A DNA stretch of 64,000 nucleotides from Dipodascopsis uninucleata var. uninucleata (Eukaryota > Ascomycota > Lipomycetes > Lipomycetales > Lipomycetaceae): contig JAJLTO010000016.1 of assembly GCA_030568195.1 (NCBI GenBank), positions 124,001 through 188,000 of the forward strand, written 5' to 3'. The position numbers and the translations under genes are program-made. Positions 10,587 through 21,431 of this stretch are shown in pieces. The notes below the pieces were generated by a model. It was not told the DNA's origin, made no database searches, and saw only the letters and a program-made list of their open reading frames with translations. Numbering within the stretch: position 1 is the stretch's first letter; every line of letters begins with the position of its first letter.

Positions 10587-12480
10587 ACAGTTTCTGACAA
10601 TTTTTCTCATATAGAGCTCTTTCCCTAATGTGAAATAAGTAATATTTCATGTTACTTCCACTTTAGTTGTTATAATGCATATATATTTTCTTTACTAGAA
10701 TTCATAGCTCAGCTATTCTGTTTCATGCATCATAGTCATCTCACATTTTCTCCTCTGTTTGTTACTCTATTTGTAGCATACAATAATAGCTTTAGAATAT
10801 AGCCTGTAATGCTCAGCTAAGCTCTTATCAAAATCTCCGGCGCTGCCGCATTTTGCACCTTGCAATATCTATAATATCGTGTTAGGGTAATAATGATGAC
10901 TAATATAAAACTTTACAGTAGTTAAACTTTCGTATTCGCATTTTTATACAGTTTAGAATTATCATTGTTTATCGTTATATAAGTGATAGTTGACCTCCGA
11001 GAAGCTTGGAAGAAACGAACAACTGGACGCCACGAAGGATTTGCAAAGCTTCAGAGTTCGCTAATGTAGCAAGCGATAGCTCTTTGCGGCATAGGCATTA
11101 TCATATTCCGGCACTTAAGCTGCATATCCTGCATGGCACCTGCTTGACACTGATGGTAGGAGCGTTTTCATTTCTTGGTTACTTCGCACGCGAACACGAA
11201 GTGAGCGGCAAAGTTATAGTTTACCACTTACTTTTTCCTCGTAGTTTGTTTATAAGCTGCGGTTTAGAAGCACGATTGTAATTTAACGATTGAAAGTCTA
11301 ATATTGGGAAGAAGAAACCCGGAAATACTTGTCAGACGAGCATAAACAAAAGATAAACACGAGAATATAAATAATGCAGATGGTCTCGTGCATGGCATAA
11401 GAACTATCTGAGCTACAAAAGAAGGCGTTTTATAAAGCCAGCGCACCCTGGCCGGCAAGTGCGTCTGAGTGCGCTTATTTATTTATAGTCAGACGGAAAG
11501 TAAGCAAAAAGTTTGTGATGTGGCTAGCGCTTGTGTAAAATACGAGTACTAAAATAATTTGCTCTTTTTATGCTAATTTTTTTGGCTCTTACTTTCTGGT
11601 ATAGATGCTGGAGTAAAAGCTGGAGCATTCAATTCCCACTAGTACACATATAGTGGCTAGCTTTTGTAAAATAATACACATATTGCTATGGACAAATAGT
11701 ATATAGCTTTCTTTGATCATCAACAGAAAGAGATAGTAGGAATTCCAGGAATGCAGCACGTCCGTTAGTTGATACAAGGTGAAACCAAAAAGATAGGCAG
11801 CTTGGAGATAGTGAAAAATAAAAGTTACTTGACCTGTATAATTTTTCATTATTTACTTGACTAAGAATTGCGATATAAGCGGTACTGATATTGTAATAAT
11901 TTACTGGTCACGATAAGTAAATGAATGAGAAAAAGAAAGCATTTGGCAGTAATCTATTTCTCCGCAGAGCTGACTGTGGTAGCAGAGCTGAACGTCAGTT
12001 TCGTTCTTATCATTAGTAATTAATTGCGTTTGAATGGATATGTTACTGTCTTTTTTTTTTCAAGTTATATTGTAAGTGCAAATCATTAGCAGTTAGTGCC
12101 TGTCTATCATTTTATTTTATCGAGGAAGGTTTGGCCTTTGATGGTTTGGCCTTTGATGTGCCTTTGGCGCAGTACCTAATTTTGAGATACCGCTCGTGAG
12201 AAACCATAAAAAGATACCTACCTTTTTTTTATAATAAGTATCTTGGTTATTTCGCCCGTTTACATGTATTCAAGTCCCAACTTTCTTGTTTCTGAGAAAT
12301 ATATAATTAAATACATCCGCAGTGTCATGCTTGGTGCAACAACAGCAAGAATCGTGAAAGGATAATTTGCCTTTACAGTATTGAGAGACTGGACATTACA
12401 ATTGATTCATCCTGTGCGTTTGATTCTGCGTAACGAATATTGGAGGACTAATACGCCAGTGACCAGCCATAAGTATAGCA
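10587..12480. other. 1.9 kb intergenic region, no gene found
   Basis: This lies between the P450 and the cation transporter, both on the plus strand. Short frames at 11006-11281 (plus) and 11589-11849 (minus) have no recognisable features and look like chance. A short tandem repeat lies at 12128-12157. Confidence 0.55.
12128..12157. repeat. 15 bp tandem duplication
   Basis: The unit GGTTTGGCCTTTGAT occurs twice head to tail (12128-12142 and 12143-12157), followed by a partial third copy, GTGCCTTTGGC. It lies about 330 bp upstream of the cation transporter start. It looks like a recent slippage duplication. Confidence 0.85.
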
Positions 12481-14178
12481 ATGAGTGGGCCGCTGATTAA
12501 TATTGATCCTGACAATGATACGGAGACCCTGGACCCCATAACAGCAGTGAGCCAACAACTGCACAGCCATCAGTCCGATCTAAGGTTCTTTTCTACTGCG
12601 TCCTCGCCGTCGATAATGTCGAAAGACTCTGCTACGAGTATGAAGGACCTCGCCGCTAACACTGCAACTGACCATTTACTTCTTGAGGTCCAGTCCTTAA
12701 AAGGCTCTATATTGGATGAAGAGGAAGGTGATAGGGATGATCTACCAGTAGATGATGATCGATCGTTGCTTGAACAAGACGATAACGAAGAATATTTTGG
12801 CCATAATATACTTAGATCAAGGTCGCTGGGCCACAACAGATATGACGATTATGAAGAGGAGCCCATGTCTACTACAGATCTCATCAAGTCCTTTATGGCG
12901 GCGACTTCAAATCATGTTAGAGGAAAATCCGTCGATTCCTCTACTCTGCGACGCATAGACAGTAGAACAAGACGCTCACTGATTCCATCATTGAATACTA
13001 TTCGATACAATTACCTAATAGGTGAGCAACAGTCTTCTTACGACTGGGAGTCTTGGAGGATGACTGAAGAACAACTCAAAAAGATGCCATATAAACTAAG
13101 AAAGTTTTATGAACGTCAGAATGAGTTGATAGAACGTTATGCAGAAATAGATGCTTTATTAGGTTCTGACATTACTCAGAATATGATCAGGGACTATAGT
13201 GATTCTCATCAAAGACGGGAACGGGTTCCTGCAAATATTGATGAGGAGGGCCAGATGTTTCTGCTATTTAACAGCCGAGAGGATTCGGATTCTGCAATTG
13301 TATCTTACGCTATTATAGTAAACTTCTTAATTAATATTTTCCTTCTTGGAGGAAAGTTCACTATCGTGATTCTGACGAATTCTATCTCACTGATTGCATC
13401 TCTCGTGGATTCTGTCCTTGACTTTTTATGTACAGCCATAATATGGATCAGTACCAGTCTAATAGGTTCTGCCGGCTCTGTTTCACGACTGCATTATCCG
13501 GTTGGAAAGGCTCGCCTCGAACCACTTGGTGTTCTTATATTTTCTGTTATCATTATCATTTCATTCTTTCAGGTAGCCATCGAAGCCGTGCAACGTCTGT
13601 GGAATGGACCACATGATGCTGTAAAGCTTGATTTTGCCTCGATTGGTATCATGACAATGGCAGTTGTTCTCAAACTCTTTGCTTGGGCCTGGTGCAGAAC
13701 AATTAACTCTTCCGCGATTCAGGCTCTGGCTCAGGATGCGATGTCTGATATCACATTTAATCTTTTATCTATGTTTTTCCCTATGATGGGACATTTATTT
13801 GATATATGGTGGCTTGATCCTTTGGGTGCTCTCTTGTTAGCCATATACATTATTCGACAATGGATTGAGACTACTTTTGAACATGTACAAAATCTGACTG
13901 GGGTTGCTGCAGACCCTATTGAGAAACACGTCATTATTTATCTATGCTCGCGCTTTGCTACTGGAATCAAACGCATAACGTCCCTTAATGTGTATCATGT
14001 TGGTGATAGATACCAAGTTGATGTTGACATAATAGTCAATGATAAGATGAATCTCCAAGACTCGCATGATCTGGGCGAAGCATTACAATACGCAATTGAG
14101 ACACTTCCGACTGTAGAGCGAGCCTATGTACATATTGATTACCGTCAGGATAATTTTGCTGGCCATTTACTTCGATGA
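12481..14178 (+). CDS. Cation diffusion facilitator, manganese-type
   Basis: A single exon of 565 residues. The first 270 or so are a hydrophilic, Asp/Glu- and Ser-rich cytosolic domain. About six transmembrane segments follow, from residue 275 to 460, then a cytosolic ferredoxin-like C-terminal domain (VYHVGDRYQVDVDIIVN...). The metal-site residues are DSVLD (D310/D314) in TM2 and DAMSD (D419/D423) in TM5. This DxxxD/DxxxD pair marks the Mn/Fe branch of CDF transporters, whereas zinc carriers have HxxxD. Likely role: export of Mn2+ from the cytosol into the vacuole, Golgi or outside, in exchange for protons. The C-terminal HIDY motif is typical of the family. The exact membrane is not shown by the sequence. 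Confidence 0.9.
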   Translation: MSGPLINIDPDNDTETLDPITAVSQQLHSHQSDLRFFSTASSPSIMSKDSATSMKDLAANTATDHLLLEVQSLKGSILDEEEGDRDDLPVDDDRSLLEQDDNEEYFGHNILRSRSLGHNRYDDYEEEPMSTTDLIKSFMAATSNHVRGKSVDSSTLRRIDSRTRRSLIPSLNTIRYNYLIGEQQSSYDWESWRMTEEQLKKMPYKLRKFYERQNELIERYAEIDALLGSDITQNMIRDYSDSHQRRERVPANIDEEGQMFLLFNSREDSDSAIVSYAIIVNFLINIFLLGGKFTIVILTNSISLIASLVDSVLDFLCTAIIWISTSLIGSAGSVSRLHYPVGKARLEPLGVLIFSVIIIISFFQVAIEAVQRLWNGPHDAVKLDFASIGIMTMAVVLKLFAWAWCRTINSSAIQALAQDAMSDITFNLLSMFFPMMGHLFDIWWLDPLGALLLAIYIIRQWIETTFEHVQNLTGVAADPIEKHVIIYLCSRFATGIKRITSLNVYHVGDRYQVDVDIIVNDKMNLQDSHDLGEALQYAIETLPTVERAYVHIDYRQDNFAGHLLR

Positions 14179-15192
14179 GCTATTTAAGTGCCTAGATTTC
14201 TCTGATTAGCTAATTGGGCAGTGTCAAAGTTATCTTACGTCGAGTTTTCGACTTTTCGCATTCATGTTTATATTTCATAGTTCGATTCATACCTATGTTG
14301 CATATGCATAATAATTACGCTGTATGCAGGTACATAATCTAGGTATCGACAAGCGGGTTCTTAATCTGTAGTGAATTCTAGATCTTCGCTGTTATTATTC
14401 CTGGGTGGTGTTTATTAATTTTTGTTTTGCATTATAATTAGACAGATAGAGAAGAAGACATAATACGTATGGCCATTAAGGGTCGAAATATTTGAGCCTC
14501 TTAGCATGCTTACAACTCATGTACCAATAGATTAAAAATAGTAGGTATTATTCAATGTATTCATATGATATCTAGTAGTTGATTAATATATCATGGCATT
14601 TTACTGAATTTCGTTGTTCGGCTAGTAACGTATTTCAAATGTTCGGATATCGATCTACTGAAACAAGTGGTAGCTTATCTAATTTTCCGTTGTGCTATAC
14701 TCGTATATGCGAACGTTCCTTAACGTAGCTAATACTTTAGAGGTAGTCTTCCAATATCTGCTTGGAAATACCTTATCTCTACTATTTACTTTATTTTCCG
14801 CCACGAGAGTTCCAGTAAATACGGTAGACATCCAAGCAATAATAATTTTCTTGGTACGTTATCACAGCTGCTTTTACAACTTCGATGAACAGATATAATC
14901 ATAACACAAAAAAATATGGCTCAATTACGGGTAACCTTTACAAAGTAAATACCCTAAGCCATTTTAGTTTTTAATTTTATTTATTTTTTTCAATCGTAAT
15001 TTTTCTACTGCTCTCTTGTTGTTTATATCCAGCGATTGAGAGAGTTCTTCGGGTATGCTACATTGATATATCCAACTAATTTTCTTCCCTTGGAGTCTGT
15101 CGCGTTGAATTGTAGCAGCCTATTTCTTGGTCTTCTTAACGTCGTCCGCACTCTCGTCAGGCTACAAAAGGAAGTGAGGAAGCCCCGGGAAA
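14179..15192. other. 1.0 kb intergenic region
   Basis: AT-rich sequence between two plus-strand genes. One short chance frame (14692-14898) has no recognisable features. Nothing else stands out. Confidence 0.5.
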
Positions 15193-18100
15193 ATGCAACC
15201 ACTTAACACGCTGATTCGTCGCAGGGTAATCTCCAAGGTTGCTCGTATCACGCACATAGATATTTCAGGCTTAGGTAATATATGTACAACGCAAGCGAGG
15301 GAACTATTATTGGCTTCTTCCGACAGAATCAGCACAAAATCATTTACTGACAGGTCTTTTTCAGAAAATAGTTACAGTCCTCTGCAATTAAATCGATTTC
15401 GATTGTGCAATCAGCAGGTAAAATCAGTCGATACTACTGTTTGTGCAGTTCGTAGATATAGCGGAGTGAGTAATTTCAAATCAAGTCGCTTGCACAGTGG
15501 ACTTTCGTTTACATCAACAAATATAATATTATCGTCACCATCATCTCCATCTCTGCTACTTTCATCACAAACATCGCTCATTTTCTTATCGAGGTATCTG
15601 ACATCGTTAGCAGCAGCAGGAAAGCACAAACATAGTCTACTTAATAATAAACTAAGTACTAGATCGGTTGGCTTGCGCTATCTTCATTATCTTTGTCATA
15701 GACATCATCAAGCAAAAAAGGACGACATGTTAGACATAGTGACTGGCGGAGGTTATGAGTAAGTAGTATTTTTGTTTTTTAATAGATGAACAACAACTGT
15801 AAAGTGTGTCATCAGGATACAAACTTATTCGTATCTGAGAATTGAATGGATGAGTTGCTGACCTGATATTGTTATTATAGTGCCTCTGGCGAACGTGAGA
15901 TTCTCCCTCAGAATGTCAAGCCCTTGAACTACGATCTCACTCTGGAGCCGGACTTCAAGAAGTTCACCTTCGATGGTACTGCTAAAATTCTTCTTGATGT
16001 TTTTGAAACTTCCAAGACTGTTACTCTCAACTGTCTTGAAATTGAGATCCACTCAGCTTATATCGTTGTTGATGGTGCCAAGAAGGTCGCGGCTTCGCCT
16101 TTTGAGTTCAATGAAGATGCACAGTCTGTCAAGTTCACGTTCGATTCTGAGTTTACTGCAGGATCCAAAATCGAGCTTGTGATAGCCTTCACTGGTATTC
16201 TCAATGACAAGATGGCTGGTTTCTATCGCTCTTCTTACACTGCCGTTGACGGTTCAACGCAGTATCTGGCTACTACTCAGATGGAGCCTACTGACTGTCG
16301 TCGAGCATTCCCATGTTTTGATGAACCTGCTTTGAAGTCTACATATGACATTACTCTTATTGCAGACAAGCATTTGACATGTCTGTCTAACATGAATGCC
16401 ATTTCTGAAGACATTCTTGAGTCTGGCAAGAAAGCTGTTAAGTTTGCTAAGACTCCTCTTATGTCCACTTATTTGTTAGCTTTCATCGTCGGAGACTTAA
16501 GATTTGTAGAGACCTCCTCATTCCGTATCCCAGTTCGTGTGTATGCCACTCCTGGTATGGAGTCTCAAGGTCATTTCTCTTGCGAGCTTGCTGCCAAAAC
16601 TATCAAGTTCTTCGAAGAGACTTTTGATATGCCTTATCCTCTTCCTAAGATGGATATGGTTGCTATTCCAGACTTCTCAGCTGGTGCTATGGAGAACTGG
16701 GGTCTCATCACCTACCGTGTTGTTGATTTATTGTTTGATGACGAAACATCTGGTGCAGCTACCAAGCAGCGTGTTGCCGAGGTTGTGCAGCACGAGCTTG
16801 CTCACCAGTGGTTCGGAAATTTGGTTACTATGGATTGGTGGGAGGGCCTATGGTTGAACGAGGGTTTTGCTACATGGATGTCTTGGTTCTCTTGTAACGA
16901 GTTCTACCCAGACTGGAAAGTATGGGAAGGATACGTTACTGATAACTTGCAAGCTGCTCTTAGACTTGACGGTCTTCGTTCCTCCCATCCAATTGAGGTT
17001 CCTGTCAAGCGCGCTGATGAAATCAATCAGATTTTCGATGCTATTTCATATTCAAAGGGTTCTTGTGTCCTCAGGATGGTTTCCAAGTACCTTGGTGAGG
17101 ACGTTTTTATTGAGGGTATTCGAAAGTACCTCAAACGACACAAGTATGGTAATACACAGACAGGAGACTTGTGGAACGCCTTGTCTGAGGTTTCTGGTAA
17201 AGATATTTCTTCCTTAATGAACACTTGGACTAAGCGCGTTGGTTATCCAATTCTTACTGTTACCGAGAGTGCTGATGGCAAATCTGTTTCTATCCGCCAG
17301 AATAGATTTTTGAGTTCTGGTGACGTCAAGCCTGAGGAGGATGAAACAATCTTCCCAGTTTCTCTTGGCCTTCGTACTAAGTCTGGAGTTGATGAGAGCT
17401 TGATGTTGACCACTCGAGAAGCAACTATTCCTTTGCCTGAAAGTACTAATGGATTCTTCAAGATCAATGCTGATCACTCCGGTCCTTATCGCACAGCGTA
17501 TACTCCAGAGAGACTGACTATTCTTGGCAAAAATGCTCAGGAAGGTCTTCTCTCTGTTGAGGATCGTGCTGGCTTAGTTGCCGATGCTGGTGCATTGGCC
17601 GCTAGTGGTTATTCATCTACTGCCGGCCTTTTGGGTCTCATTTCAGGTTTAAAGAATGAAAGTGAGTTCGTTGTCTGGGATGAAATCAGTTCGCGTGTTG
17701 GCGCTATCCGAAGTGCATGGATGTTCGAAGACAAAGCGACCAAGGATGCTCTGAAGAAGTTCCAGAGGGATCTTGCTGCACCAAAAGCATCTTCATTGGG
17801 ATGGGAGTTTGGTAAGAACGTCGGGCACATTGAGCAGCAGTTTAAGGCTTTAATGTTTGGTACTGCTGGTCTTGCTGGAGATGAAACTGTTATTGCAGCT
17901 GCAAAAGGGCTCTTCGCTGCTTATGCAGCTGGAAACAAGAAAGCAATTCATCCTAATTTGAAGTCTTCTGTTTTTGCTATTAGCCTCATGAATGGTGGTG
18001 AAGCCGAATGGAACGTGATCCACAACACCTACTTGAATCCAATCAATGCTGATGAGAAAAACACTGCTCTTCGTCAGCTGGGACGTACTAAGGATCCGAA

Positions 18101-18485
18101 GCTGATCCAGAAAACTCTCGATATGATTTTGGATGGCAAGTCTGTTCGACCACAGGATGTTTATCTTCCAATGGGAGGCTTACGTGCTTCTGAGGAAGGA
18201 ACTCGAGCTCTCTGGGAATGGGTTAAGCTTCACTGGGATGAGATTGAGAAACTACTTCCGCCTGGGTTGTCGATGCTGAGTTCTGTTGTGTCTCTTTCTA
18301 CTGGTGGTTTTGCTAAGGATGAGGATGTTGCTGACATTGAAGCGTTCTTCGCCAACAGAAATACCAAGGGTTACGATAAGGGTTTGGCTCAGTCTCTTGA
18401 GAGTGTCAAATCTAAGATTGCCTGGATTAAGCGTGACAAGGAGACTGTTAAGGCTTGGTTGAAGGATAACGGTTATTTGTTGTGA
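15193..18485 (+). CDS. APE2: M1-family zinc aminopeptidase (Ape2/Aap1 type), probably dual-targeted
   Basis: Two exons: 15193-15758 and 15881-18485. The 122 bp intron has GTAAGT, a TGCTGACC branch site and TAG. The product is 1056 residues. The catalytic core has the exopeptidase motif GAMEN at 457-461 and the zinc motif HELAH at 493-497, with the third ligand E516 in NEGFA. A C-terminal ERAP1-like helical domain follows. The core starts at LPQNVKPLNYDLTL, as in yeast Ape2/Aap1, which remove neutral N-terminal residues from peptides. The first 178 residues are extra: Arg/Ser-rich with few acids at the start (MQPLNTLIRRRVISKVARI), resembling a mitochondrial presequence. An in-frame ATG at 15727 (M179) would give an 878-residue cytosolic form, matching the usual length. 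Yeast Ape2 also has an N-terminal extension. Confidence 0.93.
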
Positions 18486-19427
18486 CTAAACCATAAGCAA
18501 TCGCGACTATAATACGTTACTTGGACTTTGAGATTCTGTTTTAGTCCTTGTTCTTTTACAGACTGTCGATAGAAGCGTATTTACTTATTGATTGTAGCAT
18601 TGTGTGGTCTCGTACCTAATGTAATAAATTTTGGAAACTTCCATACAAGATGAAGCTATTATTTTATCCACGATTTTGTGTGCTGCGTTTATTGGTTATT
18701 GTTGGGCACAGCCGCAGATGATACTCCAGAGCATTGAGCTATTAACTCCATATCTCTCTTTAGATACCAAACGAACCCTGTTTATATGATAGCATCCTAG
18801 TCATTAAACTATAGGTAAATATATCAAATTAAATACGGATTTGTAGTATGATGATATTTAATAACAACGCGTTAAAATACGCGTCGTGTCCTATAGGCGC
18901 GTATCGGGCGCGTGAAGACTTCAATATTGCAAACTTATTAATTTAAGTTTTACGCGTCCCGACGCGTGAAGAAGCAAAATCTATCTCGAGAGGTTGGATA
19001 TTTATTTATTTACATAGAAACCATTCATTATCACTCTTTGCTATACTCGGTCTTGCTGTTCTTTTAGGCTTTTCAGTTTAATGTGTTCTTGTGTCTAGTT
19101 ACTAAGCTGTTTACTATTTTTCTGACAGTGATCATATACAGCTTTAAACATCTTGGACGTACGTATTTAAATGTTAATGAATAGCTCATGACTGTTAGCT
19201 ACTCTGTATAAGACCTATTAAGTGCTAACTTATTTCAATAGATTGGTAATAATCTGTTATAGAAGTTTGCAATTTTCAAGAAACAATTATAATTTGACCT
19301 TGTCATTATCAGTTGTCTTCAAAGCTGGACTATCTTGGCTAACTGTCATCTAATAGCAACTCGACTATATTTGATCCCGAGTAGATATCTGAACTTTCTA
19401 ATACTAGCGGTATATACTGAGCATACA
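18486..19427. other. CDT1 upstream region
   Basis: 942 bp between the aminopeptidase stop and the CDT1 ATG, holding a dense cluster of MluI cell-cycle boxes. The frame-open TTG-led extension upstream of the ATG (from 19335) is leader sequence. Confidence 0.6.
18867..18967. promoter_or_regulatory. Cluster of four MluI cell-cycle boxes (ACGCGT)
   Basis: Perfect ACGCGT hexamers lie at 18867-18872, 18879-18884, 18952-18957 and 18962-18967. Two near-matches (GCGCGT at 18897 and GGCGCGTG near 18906) lie between them. ACGCGT is the site bound by the G1/S factor MBF (Swi6 with Mbp1 in budding yeast; Cdc10/Res in fission yeast). Four in 101 bp is far above chance in this AT-rich DNA. The cluster is about 460 bp upstream of CDT1. 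In fission yeast cdt1 was named as a Cdc10-dependent transcript, so target and site agree. Confidence 0.88.
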
Positions 19428-20743
19428 ATGGTAGACAACAAAAATCAAGAAAACATTGCACCTCGAACGCGTACAAATCGAGTGCGAAAACCTGAAGCTC
19501 GGAACTCAAAACGCTTCGGTACGTCTTCGCCAATTACTAGTTCATTCCGAATCAGAAAAAATGGCCTTCTGGAAGATTCAATCCTGCCAAAGCTGGCGAG
19601 CAAAAAGACTGAAAACGAAAGCCAAGTGCATGATAATAGCAATGCCGGTTATTTATCGACCATCGATCAATTGGATGACAAAGGAGAGGTCTTGATATTA
19701 ACAACTCCATTGGAAGCGGAACTTAACAGATTAAAGACTTTATTCATCGTAATAGACCGAGTCTTATGGATTTCGCATGGTCAAGACAGGTACTGCGAGA
19801 CAGTCCTGTTTTCCAGTCTGCGTAAACGGGTCGAAGAGGCATGCCAAAGGTAAATACAGCCGCAAAATAAGACTTTTAAATATGTAGACTCTCTATTGAC
19901 CGCTGAATTATATATTTTAGAAGGCTGGAGCTCTCAGTAGTTCAGAAAATTCTCTATATATTTCCAAATGCATATAAATTGACGAAAGTCAGATTGAATT
20001 CACTGCCGGACTATATAATAGAGTTAACTCGAGCAGGCTTACCAGGACATATCGATCTCACAAGTAACAGGACATTAACATTTAGGAGTCATCTTTTCGA
20101 GCAGCACTGTACAAAATATCAGTTGAATCCAACGTCTAGCACAAATATTCCATTGTCATCTTTACCTTCTGCAGAAAGTGTCTATAGCAAACCTACTCAA
20201 ACAAAAATTACTGTAAGAGCGAGTCAGTTAAAGAAGGATGCTAGCCAAGTAACAAGCTTAAGTCGCGATGGGACTACTATCAAATTGACACAAATCACGG
20301 ACAATACTCCAATCGCTGATCGTCAAAGACAATTATTAGACAGAATAAGAAGTAAACAGACAGCTAGAGAAGAGAACGCTAAGAAGTCGGTCTCACCTGA
20401 AATTCAGCGAAGGCTGTCCTTGCTAGGAAATATACCTTTGATTGTTGACATTTTAATTCAATGGCAGTCAACTAATGGCCGATCGAGCGATGCAACTGTT
20501 CCAATGTCAAAAATTGTACATATGATAAAAGGTAGTATGCGCGTACGTGCAATTGCTGAAAGTGAAGTCAAAGACACTATTATAATTCTTAGTGAGATTA
20601 TTCCCGAATGGTGTAATATTTATAATATCCGAGAGTCTGTATTCGTAAATATGAAGAAATTGACGGAAAATCATGTTGACAAGGCTACTATAAACGAGAG
20701 GATTGATATTGAACGAGCTAAGCATCTGCACAAATCTGATTAA
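19428..20743 (+). CDS. CDT1: DNA replication licensing factor Cdt1
   Basis: Two exons: 19428-19849 and 19921-20743. The 71 bp intron has donor GTAAAT and ends TAG. The product is 414 residues (fission yeast Cdt1 is of similar size). The basic N-terminal tail begins MVDNKNQENIAPRTRTNR. The central winged helix is formed across the splice: LKTLFIVIDRVL, LRKRVEEACQRR, LELSVVQKILYIFPNAY. The C-terminal winged helix, from about residue 295, has RRLSLLGNIPLIVDILIQ, the MCM-binding type. Cdt1 works with ORC and Cdc6 to load MCM2-7 at origins in G1. Sequence outside the two winged helices is weakly conserved, as usual in this family. MluI boxes upstream suggest G1/S expression. The start at 19428 is the first ATG in frame. 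Confidence 0.87.
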
Positions 20744-21431
20744 TATTACTCATTGTTTTCGTCATTGTTTCCTACAAGAGGTCAAGCAGAATATCTGCTT
20801 TCTTTAATAGTGTTTAAGTCTAGTTCGATTCTTCACGGTCACGTCAACCTAGAGCGCCCAAGCTGGTCCCCTGTTAGCTTATTATTGGACATCGACGAGA
20901 GATTATTTAGTTTATTGCAGTGCAATTGCTTACAATAGGAATCCTACCGACCTTTCATGCAGTTAGGACGCGTAGAATCGTCAAAGCTTTCTTCAGTATG
21001 GAAGGTGATAGATGATGATTTTTTTTTTGCTATTTCACTATTTTGCGATATTACCTTGATCGGACTACACGATTAGAGAATATATATAGAATTTCTCTTG
21101 TGCTGGCATAATGAGAAAATGGTAATAGATTACAGTCCTGTTAATGGCTCTAAGACTATCGTTGCCTCATCTATTATATGACCCCGCTTTTCTTCTTAGA
21201 GACTATTATGTAGGAAGTATAAAAGAAGCGATTCAAATCTCATTCATTACACGAAGCTCATACACGATTGTTCTTTTGTAATACACGTAGAAAAAGGCTT
21301 GCAAAATTTTTGGCCAATACTGAAAGAAGAAAAATATGATTAGTTAAAAGGAGAGTAGTAGAGAATACGCTCTATACTCAAAAAAATTAACAAAAGAAAG
21401 CTTGGTACAAAATTTTGATGTAATCCTATTT
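20744..21431. other. Convergent intergenic region CDT1/NOT3
   Basis: 688 bp between two convergent stops, AT-rich with T-runs. It probably holds both 3' UTRs and polyadenylation signals. No gene is seen. Confidence 0.5.

Noticed and set aside
19335-19427. Upstream extension of the CDT1 frame
   Set aside because: It begins with TTG and has no ATG; the first ATG at 19428 gives a normal basic N-terminus.
20815-20840. GTTCGATTC, resembling a tRNA B-box
   Set aside because: No matching A-box, acceptor stem or anticodon arm around it. Similar hits near 14279 and 58403 fail in the same way.
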